DNA of 64,000 nt, taken from positions 14,009,585 through 14,073,584 of the forward strand of contig CM066994.1 of the NCBI GenBank assembly GCA_033977485.1, written 5' to 3'. Source of the DNA: Hydrangea macrophylla. Taxonomy: Eukaryota > Streptophyta > Magnoliopsida > Cornales > Hydrangeaceae. Positions 1 to 12,402 of the stretch are shown in pieces. A program made the translations under genes and the position numbers. Position 1 is the first letter of the stretch; each line of letters starts with the position of its first letter. The notes under the pieces were generated by a model, which made no database searches, had not been told where the DNA came from, and saw only the letters and a program-made list of their open reading frames with translations.

Positions 1-2003
1 AGCTATGGGTCTCCTAAATCTGATAGCCGACAAAATGGGGTGTCTACAACGGGCATATTTTGTTGAGAAAGAAAGAGGCCACCAGAGAAGGGTAGAACTT
101 CAATACCCAGAAAATAATGTAGAGGCCCGAGATCTTTCATAGCAAATTCATCATGGAGTCGAGACACAAGTTGAGACAAGAGAGAGTTCTTATTACTCGT
201 TACAATTATATCGTCAACATAAACGAGTAGAAGAATGAGAACACCATGAGAACGAAAAATAAATAAGGAGGAGTCTGCGGTGCTACAAGTGAAACCAATG
301 TGAAGCAGAAAGGAGCTAAAATGATCAAACCATGCACAGGGGGATTGTTTGAGGCCATAAATAGCTTTGTGAAGATGACAAACATGATTAGGGAACATAG
401 AGTCACAGAACCCCGGAGGTTGTTCCTCGTAAGCCCATGTAGAAAGGAATTTTTAACATCAAGTTGTCTTACAGACCAGCCATGGATCGTGGCAAGAGAT
501 AGAATAAGTCGAATGGTAGGAGGCTTGATAACAGGGCTAAAACTTTCAAAGAAATCTATCCCCATTGACTGAGAATATCCTTGGGCCATCAAACGTTGAG
601 TTTGGTCTTAAAAACCCAACGAGACCCAATAATGTTCATACCATCCTGGCGAGGAACCAAGTCCCAAGTATGATTTTGTTGCAATGAAGTGAGTTCATCG
701 CACATAGATACAAACCACTGGGGGCTCTGAAGGGCAGATTTGACTCCCTTAGGTTCGGTGGAGTCAATGAGAGCAACCAAACCTTGTTGATGATGAGCCT
801 TCCTTCTAGTGAGCATAGGATGGAAATTAGTAGTGGAAGATAGGGGAGCTGGAGCAAGAGATGGCACTACTATAGGTAATTCAACATAAAGATCACCAGA
901 GAGAGACGGTATAGAAGTGAAAGGAACGCCTACTACGGAAGATGAAGATGTGCAAGAAGATGAATACGCAGCCGAAGGTGGTGATGCAGTCAGTTGCTCA
1001 GGCAGTAAGGATTGAGGTGCCAAGGGTATATTGGCATCTTGTAGAGGAGCAGCAGTTGTTTGTATTGTCATTGGTGAAGCATTGGTCAAAGTTGGGAGAT
1101 CCACAAAAGGTGTTGAAGACCCAGAGACCGATCAAGTATGTGATTAGATGAAGGTACTTGAGGTATTTTAGGAACAAATCTTGGGCCAGTCACTGATCCT
1201 GATGGATGTAATAGTGGATCGCTAGTAGGTGACACATGTGAGGTAGCAAATGCTGTAGATGACACCTTTTGCAAAAAAGGCATTTGAAAATTCTAAAAAA
1301 ACAGAAATAGTTCCACTGCTTGGTGAAGAAGAAAACAAGAGTTTAGGATCATTATATGGAAAAACTGTTTCATCAAAAACAACATGCCGAGAGATGTACA
1401 CTCGTTTAGATGGTGGGTGAAGACATCTGTACCCTTTATGAGTTGGACTATAGCCAAGAAACACACATGGATAAGATTTGGCATCAAATTTATTTTTGGA
1501 GTAGTCCCTCAAATATGGAAAACATCTACATCCAAAAACCTTCAAAGATGTGTAGTCAGGATTATTACCATACAGTCTAAAAATAGGAGTGTCCATGTTA
1601 AGAATAGATGATGGTAGCCGATTAATGAGATACACAACAGTCATAAAGGCTTCGACCCATAGATTCTTTGGCAACTGAGCATGAAATTAAAGAGCATAGT
1701 AAGCCCTGTTTCAACAATGTGTCGATGCTTCCGTTTAGCGATACCATTTTGTTCAGGTGTGTCGGGACAGGATATATGTTTCACAATACCAATGTGATCT
1801 AAATGAGTCAAAAATTCTTACAGTTGAAATTCACCACCTCCATCGTATATTTTCATTTTGGATCCAAACTGATTCTCTACCATTTTTTGAAAAGAAAGAA
1901 AAGTCTTAAAAAAGTCAGGTGAAATGAGTATGATCATCAACAAAAATAACATAGTATCTAAAATTCTAAATGGATGCAACAGGAGCTGGTCCCCACAAAT
2001 CAC
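1..2003 (-). pseudogene. Copia pol remnant: integrase to reverse transcriptase
   Basis: Minus-strand segments show the integrase core end (FQKMVENQFGSKMKIYDGGGEF near 1830-1900), the integrase C-terminal part (LWVEAFMTVVYLINRLPSS, KVFGCRCFPYLRDY, 1222-1674), the spacer to RT (589-1104), then RT with [11 protein letters not shown] (206-592) and [11 protein letters not shown] and YVDDIIV (3-398). These pieces sit in at least three frames, so the polyprotein carries frameshifts as well as stops. Integrase inserts the cDNA and RT copies the RNA; neither can be made from this copy. Confidence 0.85.
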
Positions 2004-2136
2004 AATGAATCTTTGCTAACAGAACACTATCAATTTTTTCATTCAATTGGAAAGGAAGACGACAACTCTTACCCATCTGACAACTGTTATAGATTTTCTT
2101 AGTTTTTAACCAACTAGATACATCAATTAATTTTTT

Positions 2137-3791
2137 TTAGTCTAAGACATGAATGTGCCTAGAGTTAGGGTGTCCAAGTCTTTTATGCCAAAGATCCAAA
2201 GGTGATTTATCGGCCTTCATTGCTGCTAAAGCTTCTATTGCTCCCTCTCCCTCTAATGCATATAAGCCACCTTTTCTATGACCCGTTGCCAAGAGTTCCC
2301 CCGTTGTTCGATCCCTAATCTTGAAACCAGAAGTGGAAAATTCAAAAACAAATGAGTTATCCTTGGTTAATTTTGTCATAGATATCAGATTCTTCTTAAT
2401 GTCAGGTACAACCAATACATCATGAAGATTTAAATTACCATGAGGAGAGGTTAAAGTTGCATCACCAATATGAGAAATTTGTAAGTGTGACCCATCATCG
2501 ACAATAACTTGATCATGACCATGATAAGTAGTAGAGTATCGAAGGTTACCTTTTTCAGAAGTCATATGAGAAGTAGCCCCAGTATCCGTATACCAATTTG
2601 AATCATGGTCATGTGCATCAGACAAAGTAGTAGAGACCAAAGCTTGTGATGTATTATCATTAGAGTCATAGGAGTAATCATACCTATACCAACATTTTGT
2701 TGCTATATACCCTAACCGTCCACATATTTGACATTGAGTTAGAGCATTGTTATTGAATTGATGGGTATCCCTTTGAAATTGTGTTCCTCCACGTTGGGAA
2801 GGGCTGCCACGATTGTCGATTGTAGGGAGCTGATTACCATTTGTGTCACGTGAAATGGATTGATCCATACGATTTGATGGAAACTGATTCCCACGTCCAG
2901 TAGAATTGGGAGAGAAACCAGCTGGAGCAAATCCACGACTCTTAGAAGAAAATGGTTGTCCATTTCTTCGACCACGACTGAAGTACTTGCCTTGTCCTCC
3001 ATTGCACTGAGCAATGAAAGCAACATTTAGGTTTGAAACTTTTTCCTCATGCGATTCTTGGTTGCACATATCATAGCCATGTAGGGCTGTGACAAACTGA
3101 TTGAAAATCGGAATAGGAGGTTTTGACAACATGGTTGTAATAAGCACGTCAATTTTTTTCCCAAACAATGAGATAATTGTACAGTTTTATCTTCGTCAGA
3201 AACTTATTTTTGTATGGCTTCAAAACTCTTACAAATTTTTTTGAATTGCATCAGGTAGTCTCCCAGTGGAATGGTGTCTTTCTTAGGCATCTGAAGTTGA
3301 TGCTTGAGTTGAAGTTCTCTTTCTTTTATTGCTTGAAGATAGGTTCCTTCTAAGCAATTCCAGATTTCTTTTGATGTAGCCATGCCAACGAGGTGTCCAA
3401 GAGCTTCTTTTGAGAGTGTTCCTATGATCCAGCTCTTTAGCAAAAGATCAGTGTTCATCTATGAATTAAACTTCGAGTTTGGAATTGAGTCACCAGATTC
3501 ATTTGATATCATGAGTTTGGGTGCATCATCAGTAATATGATGCAAAAGCCTCAAGCCTTGAATCAAAGGAGAAATTTTCATTTTCCATATTAGATAGTTG
3601 GTACCATTGAGTTTAACTGAAACAATTGTGATTAGATTGTGAAGATTTGTAGCAGAAAGAGAAAAAAGGTGTCGAGGGTTCAGCCATTTCAGTTTGGAAA
3701 TCGAGAGCTTGCAAGCTCTGATACCATAAAGAGGACCTTGATTTAGGAAGTGAATTGGTGAAGTGGCTTGCACACCAAACGTGTTAAGCAA
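2137..3791 (-). pseudogene. Copia gag and protease remnant
   Basis: Three minus-strand blocks (3459-3791, 3204-3458, 2137-3168) cover gag, the CCHC zinc knuckle (CQICGRLGYIATKCW), the aspartic protease active site (DTGATSHMT) and the start of the integrase zinc-binding region (LWHKRLGHPNSRH). Gag packages the RNA and protease processes the polyprotein. Stops or shifts separate the blocks near 3169-3203 and 3459. The arginine- and glycine-rich stretch before the knuckle is typical of copia nucleocapsids. Confidence 0.85.
3715..3726 (-). other. Primer binding site, initiator Met-tRNA
   Basis: The minus strand reads TGGTATCAGAGC, the standard complement of the plant initiator tRNA-Met 3' end. 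It lies just upstream of the gag block and fixes where the 5' LTR ends. Confidence 0.8.
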
Positions 3792-3985
3792 TGTCCACCT
3801 AACTTTTATTTATATAAATCAGGAATACATATCATATCACAATATAACAATGAGATGAATCATATCAACATGTGATAGATCAGTGAATCAAGCACATTCT
3901 TAAATATTGAAGAAAATTTATTCTAAGCAAAGAGATATTGTGATATCTTATCCTAAACCAAGGAATATTCTCCTTTGAATTAACA
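3727..3985 (-). repeat. Probable 5' LTR of the degenerate copia
   Basis: This is the position expected for the 5' LTR beyond the primer site. The minus strand has a TATA-like TTTATATA at 3811-3818. The far boundary is set only by a TGTTA at 3981-3985. The end next to the primer site does not finish in the usual CA, and no second LTR is in the window to compare, so the limits are tentative. Confidence 0.4.
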
Positions 3986-4803
3986 AAGCTCTTGGCGAAG
4001 TCAATGGCCAATTAATGACTCAAGATTTCACTTTATCACAAACCAACCTGACCGCATGCATAAGCCCGAGGTTTTTGGTGGTCAGGTTCATATGATTTGC
4101 GTGCGGATTGGATTCGAGTACATGTAAGTATGGGCTAGTGAACTTTCAGGCTACAGTCGGGTATCACACGGGCTATATTCGGCCATGTCAGAGCGAAAGT
4201 AAAAAAAAAAAAGGTAATTCATTCCTGTAATACCCTCGACCCAATCAGTTGGACTATTATCAATCGATTTCCATCTGACTGACTATTTACCAATCAATTG
4301 GAGCTTTATCCAATCGATTGGATAAAGTAGAACTTGGTCTCCAAGTTTGAATGGGGTATTGACACCTGCCCCTCTCCTTGCCTATATATATATATATATT
4401 GGACAAAAATTTGCCTTAAAAAACTTTTTCACACTTAAGTCCCCCAAAAGTGAAAATGATACACATATTTCCCCCTAATTCAGAAAAACTCCTAGTTTTT
4501 ATTAGTATTTGAGGTTTTGTGTTAATTGTAATAGCATTAACGTATATCATCTATACAAAAGTACATATAAATAGACACACACACACACAAAAAAAATAAA
4601 AGAAAAAAAAAATTTGCCTCGAGCCCACTGTCCCTCAACCTCCGCAAATTTGGTCACACCAAATGTAATTTACTAGTTTCGCTCTTGCCAAGCCCCCAAC
4701 TTCAAACTTCTGTATCCGTCCCTGCTCACACATCGGGCATTGGATCGGCAAACCCTTAATTAGTCTCTCCTATGTGACCGTTAGGCCGAGATGTTGTAAC
4801 CTA
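3986..4803. other. Non-coding; simple repeats and a CAATCGATTGG motif cluster
   Basis: No gene seen. About 4240-4330 holds several copies of a degenerate CAATCGATTGG palindrome, similar in style to the cluster at 55.2-55.5 kb. A (TA)n run lies at about 4384-4400 and (AC)n at about 4574-4589. Confidence 0.5.
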
Positions 4804-4920
4804 GCCTCTGATACCACTGTTGGGTTGGTCTTAGGCCTTCTCAACCCCAAAAGGCTCATGAGGTCATGATGCTTTCCCTCACACTTATAAATTGGCAACT
4901 TGCCTGGGGAAAACCTCACC
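4804..4920 (-). repeat. LTR end plus Met-tRNA primer-site remnant
   Basis: The minus strand reads CCCAACA, one base, then TGGTATCAGAGGC (4804-4816), the junction expected where an LTR meets its primer site. The plus strand begins TGTTGGGTTGG at 4818. No coding sequence of an element follows, so this is a relic of an LTR or TRIM-type element. The outer limit is not visible. Confidence 0.4.
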
Positions 4921-5199
4921 TACCATCACCATTTTATATAACAAAACACCTGAAGGCTTTCAATGTGTTTTACAAAGGGTCAAAAAAATTAACTACTTAG
5001 TCCCCTACAATTTTAGTAGAATTTTATTTTGGGCCCTGCATTTTCAAGTGCATCACTTTGGTCCCTCAAGTTTTAAAAATCTGTCAATAACGAAAGTTTG
5101 TGATATTCAAAAAGTTAGAGATCTTATGGCACAATTAGTAAAATATACAATACATGTAGGTGTACTCAATGTATCTGAGCTTGTCCCACAGATGAATTA

Positions 5200-5790
5200 C
5201 AAATGAAAACTTGGGATGGATGTAAAGCGAAGAAAATTACATCTGCTCCACAAACATGCAGAAGATCGTGTCAGCTGTAAGATATGGGAATCTTCCATTT
5301 CTTTGGTTCTCTATGAATTGAAATGGTATTTATGTAAGTGTCTTAAATATATTAACCATTTCTTTATTTTTCAATCACCTGGAAGGGACTGAATAAAGAT
5401 CTTGTTATTTCTTCAATAGTTTCTAATCTTGAGTGGACTAATAGGATTCAAACACAGATGAAGTACTTCTGACCATCTGTCAAAGAAAAAGAACAAATTA
5501 ATCTTGGAAGTACTGGTGCTTCTAGTGGCGGAAGTTGAGTAATGCATAAGAACCTGCCCATGGGAGGGGATCAGTAGCAAGAAGCGACTGCTAATCTCAT
5601 GTTCGATGACGAACCAAAGGATGAATTGTCCAAGGAGGGGCTAGAGACTAACTAGCTAGTTGGTGGAGCAATAGCTTACCAAGGCAATGAACAGTAGTTG
5701 GTCCAAGATGATTATCAGCCACATTGGGACTGAGACATAGCCCAGACTCCTACAAGAGGCAGCAGTTGGGAGTTTTGTAACATTTTAGAA
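5200..5790 (+). other. Possible decayed gene fragment, unidentified
   Basis: A plus-strand frame around 5480-5780 reads as protein-like text (INLGSTGASSGGS, later NLMFDDEPKDELSKEGLE) broken by several stops. Serine- and acid-rich composition is all that can be seen. I do not recognise it, and it may be chance. Confidence 0.2.
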
Positions 5791-6035
5791 TAATTGTAGT
5801 TTTCAAAGACTATAATCTTAATGTTAGCATTTTGAAAGGTTAAAAAACTTTCTTTGACATTAATATTAAAATTTTACACTTCATTTGTTCCAAATTAAGA
5901 GATCCTTTTTCAGTACTCCTACTAGTTAAGAAATTTTTTGATTGTTTTAAATTTTTAACTTTTTGGTATTGCACTTCTTTTTACGTTTAAAACATATTCC
6001 GGTGTGACATCAAATTAAAAGTGATCAAATTTTAT

Positions 6036-6075
6036 ACTACTCCGTCCCATTTTATGTGTCCTCCTTTGAAATTTT
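6036..6075. repeat. Stowaway-like MITE end
   Basis: The string ACTCCGTCCCATTTTATGTG matches the well-known CTCCGTCCCA terminus of plant Stowaway MITEs. The partner terminus is not clear, so only the end is annotated. Confidence 0.3.
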
Positions 6076-6215
6076 AACTTTTTAATTATCACTCAAGAGA
6101 TTTTATACTCTCTCAGATACACTTGATCCCATATTTTCGGGGGATTATGACAAGTGGTCCGTAAGATTTCAAATTGCAAAATTGCCAACTAGTTATCATA
6201 ATCCCCTGGAAATAG

Positions 6216-6310
6216 CACTACAAGAAAATGGGTATTGGCAACCAAACTTTTTGTTGCAGAAAGTATTTGCAGACGAAAAAAAAATATGTCACCCTTTCGT
6301 TGGTAAATCC
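6216..6310 (+). mobile_element. CACTA-type terminus fragment
   Basis: CACTACAAGAAAATGGG at 6216 is a typical En/Spm (CACTA) terminal sequence. I found no matching inverted end nearby. The sequence changes at about 6315, where another element begins, so this is a truncated end. Its family differs from the large CACTA at 23 kb. Confidence 0.4.
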
Positions 6311-6317
6311 TCCTCAA

Positions 6318-6375
6318 ATGGTCATACCTCATTAGCATGCTAATGTAGTGTGGCGGGCTCACTGAATAATGTCTC
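6318..6375 (+). repeat. Terminus of the TIR family found at 53.4-55.8 kb
   Basis: The stretch ending GGGCTCACTGAATAATG, with CATTAGCATG before it, closely matches the right terminus of the element at 53388-55811 (GGGCTCATTGAATAATT, CATTAGCATG). It is either a solo end or a deleted copy. Confidence 0.45.
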
Positions 6376-9070
6376 GGATTTAGGAAATTGGCAGGGCCAT
6401 GGCGGTCCCTTTAAGGTTTTTAAAAATTTTAAAATTGTATTCATAAGTTTTTTTTTATTAAGATTGGAGTCTCCAAAAATAGTATGGTTATTTCCTCCTC
6501 CCCCCAAAAATATAACGACTTCTTCCTTGAAAAATAATTGAGAATAAGGAAATAAATAAAAAAATAAAACGGGTCTGTTCTTCCTCATTGTCCATATATA
6601 ATTCGGATAAGAGCCAATTTGTTGAAATAAAATAGAAAATTTATGAAGAATTATGTTGAAATAAATTTCGTGTCATCTGTATCCTTATATTGCATGGCCC
6701 AAAATACAAATTTTATATGTCATATATTGACCCAAATGTAATCTTTAAAATATATTATAGATATAAACCTGAGCCTAATTATAGATATAAAATACACACA
6801 AATATAAAGCCAATGGCTATAAACATACACTCACAATCCTGTAGCCATAAATCTATGTCATTCCAAAGTGTTGCTAGATCCTTTAGGATGCAAGCTTGCA
6901 CATTATACTCGAATTGATCAGTTGTCATCAAATTCTTTTTTGACATCTGCAAATAACACAAAATATAAAAAATCACAAACTAATTCTTCTTCTTTCGTTT
7001 ACACTTGGAACACAATAATTGTAAACCTCATCATTAAAGCATTGAATGTGTAATTGTAATTAAGTTTAAGTATTGCCTTCATTTGAACCCCCTTATCAAC
7101 CTGATTCAAGAAAATACCAATTGATTAATAAGGCAATAAATTGAGTTGGCAAGAAAACCTCAATTTTAGAGGAAAATTCGCACAAACTGATGTCATAGTA
7201 TTCATTCTAAGATTAAAAAAATGATTAATTTATATAAAAAGGTTAACTATAAATATCCAATTAATCCTAAAATTCACGTGGGATCATAACTACCCATAAT
7301 ATTCAACACACTTTTAGATGATAAACTTTCAATCCAACAAAACTTTTAATACTTTGTCTACCACGAATAATGTCCAATATATATGGACATAACGTAAAGG
7401 CCTTCTCAAAGACGCGCAAGGGAGAAAAAAAGGCCTTCTCAACATGGTTTTTTCACAATTGCAATCCAAAACTATCCTGATACACACTTTCTTGCCTTCA
7501 ATCAGACGTTGTTATAATGGATCTGCACTGAGATCAAAATAGTATAAACCTTGTAAACAATAGTTCCACAATCTGCCTCAACTTGTCGAAGTTTTGGGAC
7601 AAATTAGGAGGGTGCAACCTGAGTTCCAATGAGGTTGAAATGTTGCTCCCATTCCAAGGCTTAAGACTGCAAAACACTGCATTCGAGATTAACAAAACCT
7701 AACAGTACGAATACAACCCCTTCCTGTGGAAATCAAGTTTACAATCTCACTCTTTTGATAAAAGTATTAGCTTTTCCACACTCGTTAGCTTGTTCCGGTG
7801 TTTCACATTTATTACCTTCCTTGTGTAAATCAATTGCAGCTGGTTTCTTTTCATGAGGTGTACTCTCATTCTCTCTCGAACTCATCATGAAGGAAGATTT
7901 CATGTCATGGTCTTATTAGCACCATTGCAAGGGCTTGTTCTTGAATCAGACATATCAAATTTGGGCCATAGTGACTTCTAATCCTCCTATGAATATTGCA
8001 TCTAATGAACACAGTAACTTGAACTGTTTCTTTGAGTTATACACATAGGTGAAATTTACCTATAACAAAAATGCACATAGGTAAAAGAACAACTCAGTTA
8101 CTCATTCTAAAATTGTAGTCTAAAAGAGGTAAGGGTCATATACAATTGTAAGAGTTGAATAGGTTTCATTTCTGTAAATGAAACAAAAAACACTTTGGGA
8201 AAATTGCTTTTCTTTTATGGTCCCGAAATTTGAATCCTAGATTTGATTACCAAATACTTTGTTAGTTGTACCATCTAAAACAAATTTTCTAAAAAAATGC
8301 CTCCCGCTATATTAAAAAAATAATAGAGAAAAGAAAACCAAAAACTCCAAACAGGAGTGCATCACGTATATTTAGAACATATTGGAACTTGAAAGTTGTT
8401 GAAGTTTGTTAACATGGAAAATACTAGCTCCCCTCCCTTAAGTTTGAAAACCAAAAACTCCAAAAGTTGTTGAACTCGATGGCGTAACTTGACAGAACAT
8501 ACATACTGGAACTCGAATTACGTTTTGCTGCCAATATTGACCACCTTCTTCTTCACTACAACATTTTCTGGAAAGGCTTCTGTTTTGCTTCTTACTGAAA
8601 CTATGCATACACACACCAAACTTCCTACCAAACCCCAATTGAAATTCTCCTTGAAAGATTCTCAATAGTACTAAAATGTTTGAAGCACTCTTATAACAAT
8701 GTTTTTGGCAAACCTATTTTCATAAAAGTAAATACAAAATACAAAATAGACAAAAAAAAATGAATAGCAAATTTCTTATTTTGACAGAAATTACAAACTG
8801 GCTCTAAGATTGGAAGTAGAAGAATTAAAAGGAAGCAAGGAATAGAAATTGTTACTATTTGAGTCAATGACAGCACAAATGGAATACTATATCTGAAGGA
8901 ACAAATTAAGTAGATAACAAAGCAACAACCTTTAGTAATTTTTTTGGTATCATCATTCTCAATAGTTGATTAGCATCAATATTTACAATAAGATTTGTAT
9001 TCAAGGTAAAGTCTACTTTAAAATAATCCCATCTCGAAGATTCATAACTAAGGTTTTTGTTTCATGAGTT
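6376..9070. other. Intergenic, AT-rich; one dispersed repeat
   Basis: No gene recognised. About 6415-6760 resembles 57943-58120 (shared TTTTAAAATTGTATTCA, GGAGTCTCCAAAA, CCCAAAATACAAAT), so both belong to one dispersed repeat family. Nothing else stands out. Confidence 0.5.
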
Positions 9071-9249
9071 CATTTTTACTCACCACAATTTTGCTCACCC
9101 TTGCTTACTCACCACAAATAGACTGACATGTGTCTCATTTTTGTCCCATTCAGTAATTGTGTAAATAAAGTAAGGGTAATATGGGAATGAAATGGGACAT
9201 GTATGAACATAATAGTGGTGGGTGAGCAAAATCGGGGTAACCAAAAATG
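9071..9249. mobile_element. MITE with about 28-bp terminal inverted repeats
   Basis: The left end CATTTTTACTCACC..TTTTGCTCACC and the inverted right end ATTTTTGGTTACC..TTTTGCTCACC pair with a few mismatches across about 28 bp. The interior has no coding capacity. No certain target duplication was seen. Confidence 0.55.
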
Positions 9250-9712
9250 CACTCTCTTGTTTTATAACCCAATTAAAGTACTTCAAACTGAAAATATTTA
9301 TGCTTTGATTGGTTTGCATATTCAGGTAAGGAAAAAAAAAGAGTAAGGAAAATTAATTCCCCAGTATTTTCCTGCATGCTTAGATAATATGAAAGCTTTA
9401 TTTTTTTAATTTATAAATATGATTGAAATTTAATGAAAAAAACAAAGCAAAGAGAGTAAAAAAATAATATTTCATTTTTTTATCGTTGTATTTCCTTTTC
9501 CATCCTATGCTCATCAATAATTTTCTTATTAACCAAACAAAGGAGATTGTTTTTCTTAGTATTTTTCTTTCTTTTCCCTCACTAAATTCATAAACCAAAT
9601 AGAGCCTTAAATGCATTTGACAGCTTAATGACATATAAAAAATCAAATGAATAAACTACAATGGAGTGTAAGCAAAAAAAAATCCAACGTGTCTCTCTTG
9701 CTCTCCTCTTCT

Positions 9713-9714
<2 letters not shown>

Positions 9715-9753
<39 letters not shown>
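9715..9753. repeat. (CT)n microsatellite
   Basis: Uninterrupted CT dinucleotide run of about 39 bases in otherwise non-coding DNA; 9250-10500 around it holds no recognised gene. Confidence 0.95.
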
Positions 9754-9755
<2 letters not shown>

Positions 9756-10499
9756 AAGTGTACTTTGGTTTATTGCATATTTGACTCTATCATCTCTTTC
9801 ATTTCCAGAGGCATATCTAATAGCGGAGGATTGAATACTCCTCTTTGTCTCCCTCAACCACTTAACCTCTCAGTTTAGTTCGTCCCCAAACGAATCGCTT
9901 CCGGCACATCTCCGTCGATTTTCAGAAGTTAAATTCAATGTTTCAAGTTTACTCTCATTCTTAATTGCCTAATACAAAATCAGTCCAACTTGGGGAAATC
10001 ATAAACACAATTTGATGAAGAATAATCAGAAATGGTAGAAAGGAAGAAGTAGGAATTACCTCTCGGATCGCAGAATGTAGGGCATCGAATGAATTCTAGC
10101 AATGAAAGAATAAATGATAGTTGGAGAATACCTCATCAACAGCAGTCCAAGTGAAAACCTAAATCAGAGATCGCAGACAATGAATGTATTAGATATATTT
10201 CTGGAAAAATGATTGAGAGCCAGAGAGAGGAGCATACCAGATTTCACCACATGAACTAAAAAAAAAAAAGAAAATGAATTGTATACCCAACTGGGTATGA
10301 TTAATCTAATCAGATTAATGTACACTTACAAAACTGCCACAACAACAAGAGCTATATAATCTGACCAAACCAGCATTAATCTTAGTAAAACCGAAGAAAA
10401 GCATAAATCTAATTAGATGAAAATAGCCCAAAAATTTTTTTGAAATCAATCACAGTAAATAACATAGAATCCGTAAGAAGTTAAAATAGAATGTCAATT

Positions 10500-10745
10500 G
10501 AGAAACTAAAGTGTGCACTGTTCTCCAGCCTTCGTGACCACGGATAGGCTACCAGTCTTTGAACTTCGGCCCGTTAGAATACCACTGATTAGGCATGGTC
10601 AGGATTTGAACCTACAGTCTTCAGGTCATGAGCCTGATGAGTTGACCAATTCCTCTACCCCGCTTGCCCTTCTCTTTCTTTCACTGTACTAGTGCTTAGT
10701 AAGCGGAGGCGGCACTCCATTCGTTAGGTTGGAGCTATGAAGCTT
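10500..10745. other. Probable NUMT around trnfM
   Basis: The tRNA copy sits in a block of more balanced base composition than its AT-rich surroundings, ending near where the copia sequence begins at about 10750. The extent is inferred from composition only. Confidence 0.45.
10591..10664 (-). pseudogene. trnfM: Nuclear copy of mitochondrial initiator tRNA (trnfM)
   Basis: The minus strand begins AGCGGGGTAGAGGAATTGG, continues with anticodon-stem sequence CAGGCTCATGACCTG (CAT anticodon), and has a T-arm GGTTCAAATCC. This is the plant mitochondrial tRNA-fMet type rather than the nuclear one. The 3' acceptor strand ends CCATGCCT and no longer pairs well with the 5' GCGGGG, so it is a decayed transfer. 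It is not expected to work: mitochondrial tRNAs have no nuclear role, and the acceptor stem is broken. Confidence 0.75.
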
Positions 10746-10752
10746 AGCAAAA

Positions 10753-11969
10753 TCAAACAGTATAAAAAGATGAGATTATATATATGCATATGTCCTCTTC
10801 TAAGAATGTGGCATTGGTGCTAACAATAACCTTATGATCCTTAGGACTATAAAATAGACCACCTTTAGTTCCTCTTGGATGCCTAACAAAGAAACATAAT
10901 TCTGTTCTCGATTCTAACTTTTTTGCGTTCCCTTTCAGCACGTGTGTTGGACTACCCCAGATCCGAATATGCCGTAGACCAGGCTTTCGCCCAGTCCACA
11001 ATTCTGTGGGAGTAGTAGGTACTGACTTAGATGGTACCAAGTTTAGAATGTATGTAGTTGTCTTTAATGCGTGTACCCAAAAGGAAATTGATAATTCCAA
11101 ATAACTCATCATAGATCTTACCATGTCCATGACAGTCCTGTTCCTTCTTTCTGCTATACCGTTCTGCTGAGGCATACGAGGTGCAGACAATTGGATGTAA
11201 TCCCTTGCTCCAATAAGTATTCCCTAAACTCTCCCAATAGGTACTCTCCACCACGATTAGATTGTAGTGTCTTGATACATTTACCTAGATACTTCTCCGT
11301 TTCAACCTTGAAGTCTTTGAATTTCTCAAAGCATTCAAACTTACGCCGCATCAAATTAATGTACCCATATCTTGAGTAATCATCGATGAAAGTGACAAAG
11401 TACTCAAAGCCCCCTCTTGCTTGGACAGTCATTGGACCACACAAATCAGAGTGAACCAGTTCCAACGACTCTTTTGCTCTATATCCCTTGTCCGAGAACG
11501 GCCTCTTGGTCATTTTACCTTCTAAGCAGGATTCACAGACTGGAAACGCCTCCACTTCCAATGTGCCTAATGGCCCATTTTAAACTAGTCATTGAATCCT
11601 TTTTAGATTTATATGACCCAGGCGTAAGTGCCAAAGATGCATTTGGTTCATCTTTGAAGGTTCTTTTCTCTTAAATGACAAACTATTTGTGTTATTTAAT
11701 TCAGTTAGTTGCTGTATAGGAGAGGCAGGATTTATAATATAAAGGTCATCCACCAATAGACCAGAACAAATAATACGTTTATTTTCTTTAATTACTATTT
11801 TATTAAAATGAACCGAATATCCATTCTTTACTAAACTAGACACTGAAACTAAATTCCTTCTAATAGAAGGTACAAAAAGGCAATTTCTTAATATTAAAAT
11901 CCTATCTCTACCAAAACTAAGCTGTAGATCTCCTACTACAACTGCTACTACTCTCATAGCATTTCCCAT
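10753..11969 (-). pseudogene. Copia protease-tail and integrase remnant
   Basis: The block 11589-11969 includes the GAG-pre-integrase motif (LWHLRLGHINLKRI). The block 11154-11561 has the integrase zinc-finger end (CESCLEGKMTKRPF) and core (HSDLCGPM, FIDDYSRYGYI, RGGEY). The block 10753-11190 continues with QQNGIAERRNRTV and the C-terminal part (ELWTGRKPGLRHIRIWG). The pieces lie in different frames. Confidence 0.8.
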
Positions 11970-12402
11970 TTATAGGTAAATCTCTTTATCACTGAGCTGC
12001 CTGGTTCCCTGGAACCCCTACAAAGAATTGCATACATGATCAGTGGCTCTCGTATCTACACACCAGGTACCAGTAGATCGGACCGCTAAACACGATTCAC
12101 AACTAGTAAATGAGATTTATCTTGATTGTTTTGTCTGGCGAGAATTACTGGACATTGCTTCTTCCACTGTCCTGACTGCTTGCAAACAAAACATTTGCCT
12201 TTAGGCTTTCCTGGCTATCCTCGTGGCCTTTGGATTGGTGGAGGTCTCACGCCCTACTTTTGAGCCTTTTTCATTTTCTTCTTATCTTTCAGCTTTGAAG
12301 CAAAACCTTTCTCAAACACAAGAGCACTCTCTGACTTTCTGTTGAGACCCTCAGCTATCTGGAGTTCTTTAAGCAGCTTCGCCAAAGTGTATTTAAATTT
12401 AT

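Larger units (their letters stand above)
1..3985 (-). mobile_element. Degenerate Ty1/copia retrotransposon, 3' end beyond window
   Basis: Read on the minus strand, the order is LTR-like sequence, Met-tRNA primer site, gag, zinc knuckle, protease, integrase, then reverse transcriptase, which is cut by the window start. The order protease-integrase-RT defines Ty1/copia. The frame is broken by several stops and shifts, so this is a dead copy. Part of RT, RNase H and the 3' LTR would lie before position 1. The RT motif YVDDII and the phrase KDLGPLHYFLGIEV resemble RE1-like elements. That lineage call is inference. Confidence 0.9.

Noticed and set aside
4892..5206. 104-codon plus-strand frame
   Set aside because: No recognisable motif; lies in LTR-relic and intergenic sequence.
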